Part shown: piece after piece, positions 1 to 7,200 of the stretch | Numbering within the stretch: the stretch's first letter is position 1 | Layout of the letters: every line of letters starts with the position of its first letter | Translations under genes and position numbers: made by a program | From: Deltaproteobacteria bacterium | GTDB lineage: Bacteria; Desulfobacterota; Binatia; UBA9968 | Length of the DNA stretch: 12,666 nt | Assembly: GCA_005878685.1 (NCBI GenBank) | Contig: VBLN01000113.1 | Coordinates: 1 to 12,666 of the forward strand | Direction of reading: 5' to 3' | The notes under the pieces: model-generated | What the model was told of the DNA's origin: nothing | Seen by the model: only the letters and a program-made list of their open reading frames with translations | Databases searched by the model: none

Positions 1-757
<757 letters not shown>

Positions 758-763
758 AAATTT

Positions 764-789
764 TCAATCCGCCTTTGGCGGTGGATTGA
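764..789 (-). other. hairpin just upstream of mature 16S 5' end
   Basis: The minus strand reads AATCC-ACC-GCC-AAA-GGC-GGATT, an imperfect stem-loop about ten bases before the mature 16S end. It may be part of the precursor processing structure. The matching 3' flank of the 16S gene is outside the window, so a role in the RNase III stem cannot be tested here. A second short inverted repeat (CCATCCAAA / TTTGGGTGG with one G-U pair) lies at 842-860 in the same leader. Confidence 0.4.
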
Positions 790-870
790 CTGAGTGTTTG
801 ATAGCTGTGCCTCATCGGCTTAACAGAAGCCCTAAACTGTCCCACCCAAATTTTGGATGGATGCTACTAT

Positions 871-901
871 TTAGTTTTCAAAGACCGGATGTTCTGCCCG
901 G
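871..901 (-). promoter_or_regulatory. boxB/boxA-like rRNA antitermination leader
   Basis: In the transcribed leader between the rRNA promoter and 16S, a small CCGG...CCGG stem-loop (885-901) is followed at once by GGTCTTTGAAAACTAA (871-886). This resembles the boxA element of bacterial rRNA leaders (TGCTCTTTGAAAACT-type in many phyla). The boxB-then-boxA order and the location, about 25 bases after the predicted transcription start, fit a Nus-factor antitermination site. The similarity was judged by eye. Confidence 0.6.
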
Positions 902-917
902 AAACGAGCAAATTTAC

Positions 918-946
918 TTTATAGGTGAATCGCTATGGCTTGTCAA
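918..946 (-). promoter_or_regulatory. sigma70-type rRNA promoter overlapping the end of tyrS
   Basis: The minus strand shows a perfect -35 TTGACA (941-946), a spacer of exactly 17 bases, and a -10 TATAAA (918-923, five of six consensus bases). Transcription would start near 909-912, giving a leader of about 150 bases before 16S. The -35 box lies inside the last sense codons of tyrS (Leu-Asp-Lys) and the stop codon falls in the spacer. No other good promoter is visible in the leader and there is no terminator between tyrS and 16S, so read-through from tyrS could add to rRNA synthesis. Confidence 0.8.
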
Positions 947-2171
947 GAGAGCCATGTTCCAAAGAGGTCTTAGTCTTATTTTCCGCCTGTGCAATGCGGG
1001 TTTTTCCGACTTCAACCACGCTGTGAGTCTCTCGCCGGAACTCAAAATCGACGTCTTTAATCACGTTCCGATCCACTTTGACAGCACCCTGAGAAATCAA
1101 TCTCCTAGCCTCGCTCTTGGAGCGCGCGAAGCGAAGATCAACTAGCAGCTGACAAAGGCTGATTCGGCTGGGCGGCGAGAATTGCTGTCGAATTTCCTTG
1201 GGAACCGTCCTCCTTTGATGTCGGGCTTCAAAGTATTCCTGCGCCGATTCTCCCGCGCCGTCGCCATGAAAACGCGACACAATCTCTCTGGCAAAGGATT
1301 TCTTGAAGTCCATGGGGTGAAGCGATCCGCGAGCCACTGCCTCGCGAGCCCTCTCGATCTCCTCACCATCTCTGTCGCTCAACAATTCCGCATAGCGCCA
1401 CATCAACTCATCGGAGATAGACATCATTTTGCCGAAAATTTCTTCAGGCGGCTCGCTAATGCCTATGTAGTTATTGAGTGACTTGCTCATTTTATTTACG
1501 CCGTCCGTGCCTTCGAGCAGCGGCATGGTCAAAACCACCTGGGCTTCTTGACCATACTCGCGCTGCAATTCTCGCCCAATCAGCAGATTAAACCGCTGGT
1601 CCGTCCCTCCCAATTCTACGTCTGCTTTCAAGACTACCGAGTCGTATCCCTGAATCAAGGGATAAAGAAACTCGTGGATGCTGATCGGCTGTTGATTCTG
1701 ATAGCGCAGCTTGAAATCTTCCCGCTCAAGCATGCGGGCTACGGTATACCTCGCGCTCAACTCTACAAGCGCCGCAGCATCCATCTCTTCCATCCAGCGA
1801 TGGTTGAATTCTATCACGGTCTTCTTTGGATCAAGGATTTTGAAAATTTGTTCCTTATAGGTCTCCGCGTTTTTGAGAACCTCGTCGCGAGTCAGCTGCT
1901 TTCGCGTTTCCGATCTGCCGGTCGGGTCCCCAATCATTCCGGTAAAATCTCCAATGAGGAAGATCACCTCGTGACCCAAATCCTGGAACTGCTTCATCTT
2001 TTGGATCAAGACCGTGTGTCCCAGGTGGAGGTCCGGCGCCGTGGGATCGAATCCCGCTTTGATGCGCAGCGGCTTGCCACGCTGAAGCTTCTTAAGAAGT
2101 TCTTCCTCGACCAGGATCTCGACCGCTCCACGCTTGATAATCCGTAACTGTTGGCGAGGATCGGAGTTCAA
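933..2171 (-). CDS. tyrS: tyrosyl-tRNA synthetase
   Basis: Class I aminoacyl-tRNA synthetase that activates tyrosine with ATP and charges tRNA-Tyr in the cytoplasm. The catalytic domain has the HIGH-type motif HLGH (about residues 49-52) after [11 protein letters not shown], the [20 protein letters not shown] block, the tyrosine/tRNA region around [18 protein letters not shown], and KMSKS (about 227-231). An S4-like RNA-binding domain is visible near the C terminus ([20 protein letters not shown]). The length of about 412 residues is normal. Start: the longest reading frame opens at a GTG at 2189, but I prefer TTG at 2171. It has AAGGGG (2180-2185) eight bases upstream, and its TTGA overlaps the TGA stop of the preceding gene, which suggests translational coupling. 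The gene ends in the rRNA promoter. The function is secure; the start is an inference. Confidence 0.96.
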   Translation of the reverse strand: MNSDPRQQLRIIKRGAVEILVEEELLKKLQRGKPLRIKAGFDPTAPDLHLGHTVLIQKMKQFQDLGHEVIFLIGDFTGMIGDPTGRSETRKQLTRDEVLKNAETYKEQIFKILDPKKTVIEFNHRWMEEMDAAALVELSARYTVARMLEREDFKLRYQNQQPISIHEFLYPLIQGYDSVVLKADVELGGTDQRFNLLIGRELQREYGQEAQVVLTMPLLEGTDGVNKMSKSLNNYIGISEPPEEIFGKMMSISDELMWRYAELLSDRDGEEIERAREAVARGSLHPMDFKKSFAREIVSRFHGDGAGESAQEYFEARHQRRTVPKEIRQQFSPPSRISLCQLLVDLRFARSKSEARRLISQGAVKVDRNVIKDVDFEFRRETHSVVEVGKTRIAQAENKTKTSLEHGSLDKP

Positions 2172-2965
2172 TGTTCGGACCCCTTCCACTGAAGACGGAC
2201 ACGGCGGATACTGCGTGCCTTGCCCGTCGCCTCGTCCACTTCCGATATAACCCCTTGGACAATCACATTCTCGCTGGCGACCTCAAACCTTTGCGGCAAC
2301 TGACTCAAGAATCCTTGAATGACGGTCTCCCTCTCCATCCCAATGACCGAATCCGAGGGTCCACACATGCCTAGATCTGTAATGTAGGCGGTCCCCCCCG
2401 GAAGAATCCGTTCATCCGCTGTCTGAACGTGAGTATGGGTCCCGTACACCAGGGATACCCGCCCATCCAAATACCAGCCCATGGCATTCTTTTCTGATGT
2501 CGCCTCTGCATGCATATCCACAATAATGACCGGGGAGAAAGAGTTGCGCCGTCTTAGGAGCATGTCCGCGCAGCGAAACGGATCATCGACATGACCCGGC
2601 ATAAAGACTCTCCCCTGCAGATTCACAATCAATGCACGAAGCCCAGCGTCATTTTGCCACTCCACCCATCCTTGCCCTGGCGCCCCCTCCGGATAGTTGG
2701 CAGGCCGAACCAGAAAAGGGTTCTTCTCCATGTAGGAGTAAATCTCTTTCTTTTTCCAAATGTGATTTCCTGAGGTGAGGACGTGAACGCCGCCCGAGAA
2801 AAGCTCTTCTGCGCTTTTTATATCCACGCCCATGCCTCCGGCTGCGTTCTCGGCATTAGCAACGACCAAGTCTATCCCCTCGCTCTCGACCAGAGCTGGA
2901 ACGAGATCCCGGATAGCTCGACGACCGGGCCGGCCCACCACATCTCCCAGGATCAAAACACGCAT
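2168..2965 (-). CDS. ymdB: YmdB-type metallophosphoesterase (TIGR00282 family)
   Basis: Calcineurin-like phosphodiesterase of the TIGR00282/YmdB family, 265 residues. B. subtilis YmdB hydrolyses 2',3'-cyclic nucleotides and is encoded next to RNase Y, as here. The two-metal site is visible: Asp8 in LGDVVGRPG, Asn37/Glu39 in NAENAAGG, Asn67/His68 in SGNHIW, His152/Glu154 in [10 protein letters not shown], and His177/His179 in [10 protein letters not shown]. The family ending [12 protein letters not shown] is also present. The frame is open back to a GTG at 3010, but those 15 codons are encoded by a simple repeat and family members begin MRVLxIGDVVG, so ATG 2965 is chosen. No good ribosome binding site precedes this ATG; an AAAGAGGTGA sequence lies about 61 bases upstream, beyond the repeat. 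The natural substrate here is unknown. Confidence 0.93.
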   Translation of the reverse strand: MRVLILGDVVGRPGRRAIRDLVPALVESEGIDLVVANAENAAGGMGVDIKSAEELFSGGVHVLTSGNHIWKKKEIYSYMEKNPFLVRPANYPEGAPGQGWVEWQNDAGLRALIVNLQGRVFMPGHVDDPFRCADMLLRRRNSFSPVIIVDMHAEATSEKNAMGWYLDGRVSLVYGTHTHVQTADERILPGGTAYITDLGMCGPSDSVIGMERETVIQGFLSQLPQRFEVASENVIVQGVISEVDEATGKARSIRRVRLQWKGSEH

Positions 2966-2975
2966 AGCTATTCGC

Positions 2976-3030
2976 GCTCGTGCTCGTGATACGTGCTCGT
3001 CTCCGGACACGAACCACGGACACGAGTCAC
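2976..3030. repeat. short GC-rich direct repeats between rny and ymdB
   Basis: On the plus strand GCTCGT occurs three times (2976-2981, 2982-2987, 2995-3000). It is followed by two 13-base units, GGACACGAACCAC (3005-3017) and GGACACGAGTCAC (3018-3030). The block fills most of the gap between the rny stop and the ymdB ATG and separates a Shine-Dalgarno-like AAAGAGGTGA (3027-3036, minus) from that ATG. It looks like a small expanded or inserted repeat. Whether it recurs elsewhere in the genome cannot be seen from this window. Confidence 0.65.
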
Positions 3031-3040
3031 CTCTTTTCTA

Positions 3041-4606
3041 TTATCGGGCGTAATCCACCGCCCGGACCTCCCGAATGACGGTGACCTTGATCTGCCCTGG
3101 ATAGGTCATCTCATTCTCGATCTTGCGCGCAACTTCTCTGGCCATGAGCGCTGCGTCTTCATCGGAGATGGTGTCGTGCTGGACAATGATCCTTATCTCT
3201 CTGCCGGCCTGAACGGCATAGGATTTTTCCACTCCCTTAAACGAGTTGGTGATGCGCTCGAGTTCCTCCAAGCGCCGCACGTAGGTCTCAAGCATTTCCC
3301 GCCGCGCGCCCGGGCGAGCCCCCGAGAGCGCATCCGCGGCATCCACTAGAGGCGCGAGAATCGTCTCCGCCTTCACATCCTCGTGGTGGGCTGCGATCGC
3401 ATTGACAATCTTGGGAGACTCCCCATATTTACGCGCCAGCTCCGCCCCGATGATGGCATGGGATCCCTCGACTTCGTGATCCACTGCCTTTCCGATGTCG
3501 TGCAGCAGAGCCGCACGCCGCGCTTGCTTTTCGTTCAGGCCCAATTCAACTGCCATTATCCCGCAGATGAAAGCGGCTTCAATGGAATGCAGCAGTACAT
3601 TCTGAGCATAGCTATAGCGAAACTTGAGCCGTCCCAGCAGCTTGATGAGCTCGGGGTGAATGCCGTGAACGCCTACGTCAAAAATAGCTTTTTGGCCCGC
3701 CTCGCGAATGACCTCGTCCACCTCTTGTTCGGCTTTGCGCACCACCTCCTCAATTCTGCCCGGATGAATTCTTCCATCCGAGATAAGCTTCTCTAGAGAG
3801 AGACGTGCAATCTCCCGGCGAATGGGATTATGGCCCGAAATAATGACGGACTCCGGGGTATCGTCGACAATGAGGTCTATGCCGGTTGCGGCCTCCAGTG
3901 CCCGAATATTTCTTCCCTCCCTGCCGATGATTCTTCCTTTCATTTCATCGCTAGGCAAATGTACGACGGTCACTGTGCGCTCGGCGACAAAATCCCCAGC
4001 AAGTCTCTCTATGGCTAGAGCAACGATTTTTTGCCCTTTGCGACCCGCCTCCTCTCTTGCTTCCTCCTCTATCACTCGTATTCGCTTGGCCGACTCGTGC
4101 CTGGCTTCTTCTAACATCTGGTCAATCAGACTCCTCTTTGCCTCCTCCCGGGTTAGCCCTGCCACTCGCTCTAACTGCCGTCTCGCCTCGTCTACCAGAC
4201 GGTCACACTCCGTTGTTTTCTCATCGAGGGATTTCTCTCGTATCTTCACAGATACTTCTCGCCTAGCTAACTCTCCCTCGCGCTTCTCCGCCATCTCGAT
4301 CCGCTTATCCAGACTTTCTTCCTTAGGAATCAGCCTCTTTTCTAAAATCTGGAGTTCCCTGCGAGTCTCTCTGACCTCCTTCTCAAAATCGGTTTTGACC
4401 TGCAAAAGGCTATCTTTGCTTTGAACCTCAGCTTCCCTCTTGATAGTGTTCGCTTCCTTTTTCGCCTCCTCAATAATGCGTGACGCCGTGCTCTGAGCCA
4501 GCTCCAGTTGTATCCGGCGCTGTCTGTTCCGCAACCAGGAAACGGCCAGGGATAATGAAACCCCTGCCAAGAAACCTACGATTCCAATCAACGTAAAAAG
4601 TTCCAA
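3041..4606 (-). CDS. rny: ribonuclease Y
   Basis: Membrane-anchored endoribonuclease that starts mRNA decay. Numbering from the TTG start, the protein has one N-terminal membrane helix (about residues 2-24), a long charged coiled coil (about 30-195), a KH RNA-binding domain with [15 protein letters not shown] (about 224-238), and an HD metal-dependent phosphohydrolase domain with LLHDIGKA (367-374) and a later AAHHED. At 521 residues it matches the usual RNase Y length of about 520. The frame is open to an ATG at 4648, but that start would overlap the cyclo-ligase gene and add 14 residues before the membrane helix. TTG 4606 has an almost perfect Shine-Dalgarno AAAGGGGGTG (4613-4622) six bases upstream and places the helix at the N terminus, so I chose it. 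It is followed by ymdB, the usual partner gene. Confidence 0.95.
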   Translation of the reverse strand: MELFTLIGIVGFLAGVSLSLAVSWLRNRQRRIQLELAQSTASRIIEEAKKEANTIKREAEVQSKDSLLQVKTDFEKEVRETRRELQILEKRLIPKEESLDKRIEMAEKREGELARREVSVKIREKSLDEKTTECDRLVDEARRQLERVAGLTREEAKRSLIDQMLEEARHESAKRIRVIEEEAREEAGRKGQKIVALAIERLAGDFVAERTVTVVHLPSDEMKGRIIGREGRNIRALEAATGIDLIVDDTPESVIISGHNPIRREIARLSLEKLISDGRIHPGRIEEVVRKAEQEVDEVIREAGQKAIFDVGVHGIHPELIKLLGRLKFRYSYAQNVLLHSIEAAFICGIMAVELGLNEKQARRAALLHDIGKAVDHEVEGSHAIIGAELARKYGESPKIVNAIAAHHEDVKAETILAPLVDAADALSGARPGARREMLETYVRRLEELERITNSFKGVEKSYAVQAGREIRIIVQHDTISDEDAALMAREVARKIENEMTYPGQIKVTVIREVRAVDYAR

Positions 4607-4622
4607 TGATAACACCCCCTTT
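4607..4622 (-). promoter_or_regulatory. strong ribosome binding site that fixes the TTG start of rny
   Basis: AAAGGGGGTG matches the ideal anti-Shine-Dalgarno complement AAAGGAGGTG at nine of ten positions, with a six-base spacer to TTG at 4606. The upstream ATG at 4648 has nothing comparable and lies inside the preceding gene. Confidence 0.7.
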
Positions 4623-4635
4623 GTAACGAGCAATT

Positions 4636-5238
4636 TTAGCAGACCCATCCTGACCGTGACGGGATGCTGCCGCAGTCAATGATTCTCCTTTCAGTGATAA
4701 TATGGTCAACCTTTCGATCCCACTCCTCGGCCGGCAAATTCTCCACGACCTGAAACTCGTAGGCTAAAGCCGCAAACCTTGGCCCCCCGCCCAAAAACTT
4801 AAGCAACCGGTCGTACCAACCCCTGCCCCTGCCCAGCCGGTTACCGTGAAGATCAAAAATGACTCCCGGAACAAATACGATCAATCCCTCGCGGTCCTCC
4901 TCCGTCAGCACTCGGTTGCCGGCCGGTTCAAGGATGCCATAGCGACCTAACCTCATCTCCTCGGCGGAATTCACCGCCACCAGGTTCAAGTCGTCTCCTT
5001 GTGTCAACTTTGGGTAGAAGAGCTTCTTTCCCGTTCTCAAGGCGTGCTCGCGGATCTCTTCAGTGGCGATTTCATTTCCGATTGGACTATACAGTGCCAC
5101 CGAACAGGACATGAGGTAAGGCAAAAAATCGACGACTCTCTCTTGAATCTGCTGATTCCATAGTCGGAGTTCAGAAGACGGGCGGGCGTCGCGTCGCAGA
5201 AGCGCCTCGGTCCGCAGCTGATGCTTTTTCTCTCTCAT
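4636..5238 (-). CDS. 5-formyltetrahydrofolate cyclo-ligase
   Basis: Methenyltetrahydrofolate synthetase of the YgfA/MTHFS family (200 residues). It converts 5-formyl-THF to 5,10-methenyl-THF with ATP and so returns a storage or inhibitory folate to one-carbon metabolism. Family landmarks are visible: the basic N terminus, [10 protein letters not shown] (50-59), LFYPK (73-77), GILEPAGNR (101-109), and the nucleotide/folate loop [21 protein letters not shown] (124-144). Then come [13 protein letters not shown] and a final D-xx-VDHIITE. The frame opens 15 codons earlier at a TTG (5283), but ATG 5238 fits the family start. Only a weak ribosome binding site precedes it. The gene lies downstream of zapA and the 6S RNA, the same order as zapA-ssrS-ygfA in many proteobacteria. 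The gene symbol (fau/ygfA/fthC) varies, so it is left empty. Confidence 0.94.
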   Translation of the reverse strand: MREKKHQLRTEALLRRDARPSSELRLWNQQIQERVVDFLPYLMSCSVALYSPIGNEIATEEIREHALRTGKKLFYPKLTQGDDLNLVAVNSAEEMRLGRYGILEPAGNRVLTEEDREGLIVFVPGVIFDLHGNRLGRGRGWYDRLLKFLGGGPRFAALAYEFQVVENLPAEEWDRKVDHIITERRIIDCGSIPSRSGWVC

Positions 5239-5547
5239 ACAAATCTCGGAGAGAGGAACCTGGAAGACAGTGGGTGGGGACAACTAGGAGACGGGGAGAG
5301 GAAAGCGACTGCTACAAACCGGAACTACGGAAACACCGAGTATACCCTCCGCCGCCGCTCCTCGGAGACAAGACCAACCGCCACTTACGATGACCGACGC
5401 CAGGGAAAACTCTGGTGCGCCCTTGCAAGCTACTGATACCGGTTTGCCAATGCATTTTTAAGTCCACAGATGTGAACAGCAATAGAATTAGATCCTTCCT
5501 GAAAATTGGCTCCCCAAATACTCACCTCCACCCCAGCCCTACCGTTA
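5239..5547 (-). other. untranslated stretch between 6S RNA and the cyclo-ligase gene
   Basis: About 310 bases with no convincing coding frame on either strand. Short frames occur on the plus strand, but they lack family-like sequence and good ribosome binding sites. On the minus strand there are possible short stems, such as CTCCG...CGGAG around 5348-5366 and CCAGAG-TTTT-CCCTGG at 5400-5415. I see no tRNA, SRP RNA or clear terminator. The stretch would be a long 3' extension of the 6S transcript, a leader of the cyclo-ligase mRNA, or both. Confidence 0.5.
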
Positions 5548-5703
5548 GATTCCCCCCGCATTGTGCCGTGTCACCGGGTCAACTTGAACCTGGAAACCAG
5601 GTGGAGGCCATATTACCGTTTGAGTCTTCCCCTCACTTGGGGCCTGACGGCCTTTGTTGGTTCTAAGTTGCCTCCGCTGATCACGAGCACAGCAGGGGAA
5701 AAG
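5548..5703 (-). ncRNA. ssrS: 6S RNA (RNA polymerase holoenzyme regulator)
   Basis: 6S RNA mimics an open promoter and sequesters the housekeeping RNA polymerase holoenzyme. On the minus strand, TTTCCCCTGC-TGTGC (5687-5701) pairs with GCACA-(AT)-GCGGGGGGAA near 5549-5567. This forms a closing stem of about 15 pairs, two of them G-U, with a two-base bulge. Inside are a GGAGG/CCTCC stem, a terminal CCCC-AAGTGA-GGGG hairpin, and a small ACCTGG-TTT-CCAGGT hairpin on the 3' side of the central bubble. That last hairpin matches the position of the hairpin in E. coli 6S RNA, and the following GGTTCAAG and ACGGCA also resemble it. The location between zapA and the 5-FTHF cyclo-ligase gene is the classic ssrS position. 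The ends are approximate (about 155 bases, on the short side). The fold was made by hand. Confidence 0.78.
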
Positions 5704-5704
5704 G

Positions 5705-5718
5705 ATCACTTATGTGAT
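5705..5718. repeat. inverted repeat at the zapA stop / 6S RNA 5' flank
   Basis: ATCAC-TTAT-GTGAT is a perfect 5-base inverted repeat directly between the zapA stop codon and the 6S RNA. It could be a small processing hairpin or a protein site; nothing else supports either. Confidence 0.35.
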
Positions 5719-5996
5719 TAGCCCTCCTCACTCAAAGTCGTTAAAAGTCTCTTCGATAAATGACCCACGCGGATAAGTATCTCTTCATGTCTTTCCTTTA
5801 AACGGTGATACTCATCGGCGATATTCAGCGCGACGAGCATCGCGATATTGGACTTGGCAACAGGCCGCGACGTCTTCAAAGCCTCCTGCATCTTTTCATC
5901 CACATATCCCGCCACTCTATGGACATAACTCTCCTCCGCATCGCTGCTAATAGTAAATCTCTGACCCATAATTTCGACATCAAAAGCCTTTTTCAT
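5718..5996 (-). CDS. zapA: cell division protein ZapA
   Basis: ZapA is a small cytoplasmic protein that binds and cross-links FtsZ filaments at the division ring. The 92-residue sequence shows the family pattern: a beta-hairpin start (FDVEIMGQRFTISSDAEE), YVHRVAGYVDEKMQE, the conserved NIAMLVALNIADEYHRL block, and a C-terminal coiled-coil helix. The length is near the usual 90-110 residues. The ATG at 5996 lies 21 bases after the stop of the ZapB-like gene, with AGAGGG far upstream as the only ribosome-binding candidate. The 6S RNA begins about 15 bases after its stop, a conserved arrangement. Together with the gene upstream it forms a small division module transcribed from the promoter at 6276-6304. 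Confidence 0.9.
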   Translation of the reverse strand: MKKAFDVEIMGQRFTISSDAEESYVHRVAGYVDEKMQEALKTSRPVAKSNIAMLVALNIADEYHRLKERHEEILIRVGHLSKRLLTTLSEEG

Positions 5997-6017
5997 AGAA
6001 GTTTTGCTGCCCTCTGA

Positions 6018-6245
6018 TCACGAAAGGTCCAGGTGATCGAAGTGCCCTAAGATTTTTCCCAACTTTTCTCGAAGTTCGGTCCGCTCACGCTCATACTGCC
6101 GCATCTGGCCCTTCAAGTGATGCCACTCGCTCTCTTTTTGCTGGAGCTTTTTTTCGACCAACTCCTTTTCTTTCTTAACCTTCTCGTGCCTTTCCAGCAG
6201 TTGATTCACCCTATGTTCCAGTTGTTCCAGATTCTCGATAGCCAT
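6018..6245 (-). CDS. small coiled-coil protein, ZapB-like
   Basis: A 75-residue protein that is almost entirely one charged helix with heptad-spaced leucines (EQLEHRVNQLLERHEKV, then KKEKELVEKKLQQKE). It has no signal peptide or membrane segment. This matches the ZapB / TIGR02449-type coiled-coil proteins often encoded immediately before zapA, which link division-ring proteins. The assignment rests on size, coiled-coil character and position, not on a specific motif, because coiled coils look alike. The ATG at 6245 has a weak ribosome binding site and lies about 30 bases downstream of a good sigma70-type promoter. The stop is 21 bases before zapA, so the two genes are probably cotranscribed. 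Confidence 0.75.
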   Translation of the reverse strand: MAIENLEQLEHRVNQLLERHEKVKKEKELVEKKLQQKESEWHHLKGQMRQYERERTELREKLGKILGHFDHLDLS

Positions 6246-6275
6246 AACTTGATAGCGCTACAAACTTCATGTTGC

Positions 6276-6304
6276 AGTTTAATTTTAACACTTTTGGTTG
6301 TCAA
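6276..6304 (-). promoter_or_regulatory. sigma70-type promoter of the zapB-like/zapA/6S RNA operon
   Basis: Minus strand: perfect -35 TTGACA (6299-6304), 17-base spacer, -10 TAAACT (6276-6281, four of six consensus bases). The spacer and flanks are AT-rich. Transcription would start near 6268, about 23 bases before the ATG of the ZapB-like gene. Confidence 0.6.
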
Positions 6305-6600
6305 GCTAAATTCGCTGTGAAAGAGGTATCCGATAAGGCTCTTTACCCAAGAAAACTCATTGGGAAAGCCTAGGAAGCTAGTCTCATCGGCTCGGCCAGA
6401 AACGATCTCCATGGGTCAAGTATAATTGAGTGCATATCGCCAGAAAATGTTGTAGGATACGCCCGTTTTCTTGGGAAAAGAACTGAGCCAAGACACAAAT
6501 CTTCCACCTTTCTCTAAGTATGTTAAAGAAAACAAAGAGGTTTCCCACGCAAATAGAGGGACGAATCAGACGTCAGCCATAGTCTTTGAGTCCGAGTCCT
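6305..6600. other. divergent intergenic region without a recognised gene
   Basis: About 300 bases between the promoter of the division genes (minus) and the candidate promoter of the heptad-repeat gene (plus). It is visibly more AT-rich than the surrounding genes. A TATAAT hexamer at 6421-6426 lacks a partner -35. A 68-codon minus frame starting at 6412 overlaps the division-gene promoter and the ZapB-like start codon, so I do not accept it as a gene. I find no RNA gene or strong hairpin here. Confidence 0.5.
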
Positions 6601-6601
6601 G

Positions 6602-6629
6602 TAAACCTTTCGTCAGAGAACAAGTCTAA
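6602..6629 (+). promoter_or_regulatory. candidate ECF-type promoter for the heptad-repeat gene
   Basis: TAAACCT (6602-6608), a spacer of exactly 16 bases, then TCTAA (6625-6629). Compared with the E. coli sigmaE pattern GGAACTT-N16-TCTAA, the AAC core and the whole -10 match; the first two -35 bases and one T do not. A start near 6635 would leave a leader of about 38 bases that keeps the strong Shine-Dalgarno. The site lies upstream of an ECF sigma gene, so autoregulation is plausible. It is a pattern match only. Confidence 0.4.
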
Positions 6630-6672
6630 CTTTGACAAAGGCTCAAGAGAGCCTAAGATCAAGGAGGGTTTT

Positions 6673-7110
6673 ATGGATAGATTCAAAGCAATAGTTCTCG
6701 GGGGCCTAGTGGCAGGTTCCTTGGTAATCTCAGGGTTGCCAGCCCTGGCTGAAGAAGGGGGAAGTAATGCACCCCAGCGATCGCGCGATATCCGCCACGA
6801 CAGGCGCGATATCAGGAAAGATCGCAGGGATATCCGAGCCGATAAAAAAGACATCCATCAGGATCGGAAGGATCTCCACAACGACTATAAAGACCTGAGA
6901 CAGGATAGGCACGAACTCAAGCAAGACGTCCACAATGGAGCGAGCCAAGACGAGATCGCGGGTGACCGCAAGGATATCCGCAGTGATTTAAAGGATATCT
7001 ACAAAGACAAAAGGGATCTGCGAGGGGATCGTAGGGACGTCCGGGGAGACTTCCGGGATCTTCGGCAAGACCGACGCGACCTGAAAGAAGATCTGAACGA
7101 AGCGCACTGA
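6673..7110 (+). CDS. secreted heptad-repeat protein, (R/K)D(I/L)xxDx type
   Basis: I recognise no named family. The 145-residue protein has a good Sec signal peptide (MDRFKAIVLGGLVAGSLVIS, cleavage likely after Ala26 in LPALA). The mature part is two blocks of seven-residue units such as RDIRHDR, RDIRKDR, KDLHNDY and RDLRQDR. Seven units span residues 38-86 and six span 100-141, separated by an insert around HNGASQDEIAGD. It is extremely rich in Asp and Arg/Lys, contains no cysteine, and would form one or two long charged helices in the periplasm. The start at ATG 6673 is fixed by a near-ideal ribosome binding site (AAGGAGGG, 6661-6668) and by the signal peptide; the frame is open 29 codons further upstream. 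The gene lies 90 bases ahead of an ECF sigma gene on the same strand, behind a candidate ECF promoter, so it may be a target or first gene of that system. Confidence 0.88.
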   Translation: MDRFKAIVLGGLVAGSLVISGLPALAEEGGSNAPQRSRDIRHDRRDIRKDRRDIRADKKDIHQDRKDLHNDYKDLRQDRHELKQDVHNGASQDEIAGDRKDIRSDLKDIYKDKRDLRGDRRDVRGDFRDLRQDRRDLKEDLNEAH

Positions 7111-7126
7111 GGTTTAGCTTGTGATT

Positions 7127-7157
7127 GGCCTGGTCGCCGGATGCCCGACGGCAGGCC
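7127..7157 (+). terminator. hairpin between the repeat gene and the sigma gene
   Basis: GGCCTG (7127-7132) pairs perfectly with CAGGCC (7152-7157), with a possible inner GTCG/CGAC extension. Only three T residues follow (ATTT), so it is a weak intrinsic terminator at best. It could attenuate transcription from the highly secreted repeat gene into the sigma gene or protect the 3' end of the upstream message. Confidence 0.4.
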
Positions 7158-7200
7158 ATTTCCAGTTCGTCCCCTCACTTTTTCAGGCTGACTCAACTGC

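Noticed and set aside
1548..2147. Plus-strand frame of 199 codons opposite tyrS
   Set aside because: Shadow of the well-supported tyrS gene on the other strand; no family resemblance or ribosome binding site.
3822..4424. Plus-strand Ser/Arg-rich frame of 200 codons opposite rny
   Set aside because: Artefact of the charged coiled-coil codons of RNase Y read on the opposite strand.
5221..5721. Several short plus-strand frames across the 6S RNA and cyclo-ligase leader
   Set aside because: They are composition accidents in a non-coding stretch whose minus strand folds as 6S RNA; no ribosome binding sites.
6206..6412. Minus-strand frame of 68 codons ahead of the ZapB-like gene, with TATACT just upstream
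   Set aside because: It overlaps the zapB-like promoter and start codon, would be nearly leaderless, and the sequence shows no family pattern.
6421..6426. Perfect TATAAT on the plus strand
   Set aside because: The bases 17 upstream (AGAAAC) do not resemble a -35 box and there is no TGn extension.
6632..6659. TTGACA-N16-TAAGAT sigma70-like promoter on the plus strand
   Set aside because: Its start site would fall near 6666, inside the AAGGAGGG ribosome binding site of the repeat gene, so the transcript would lose that site; the ECF-type site upstream fits better.
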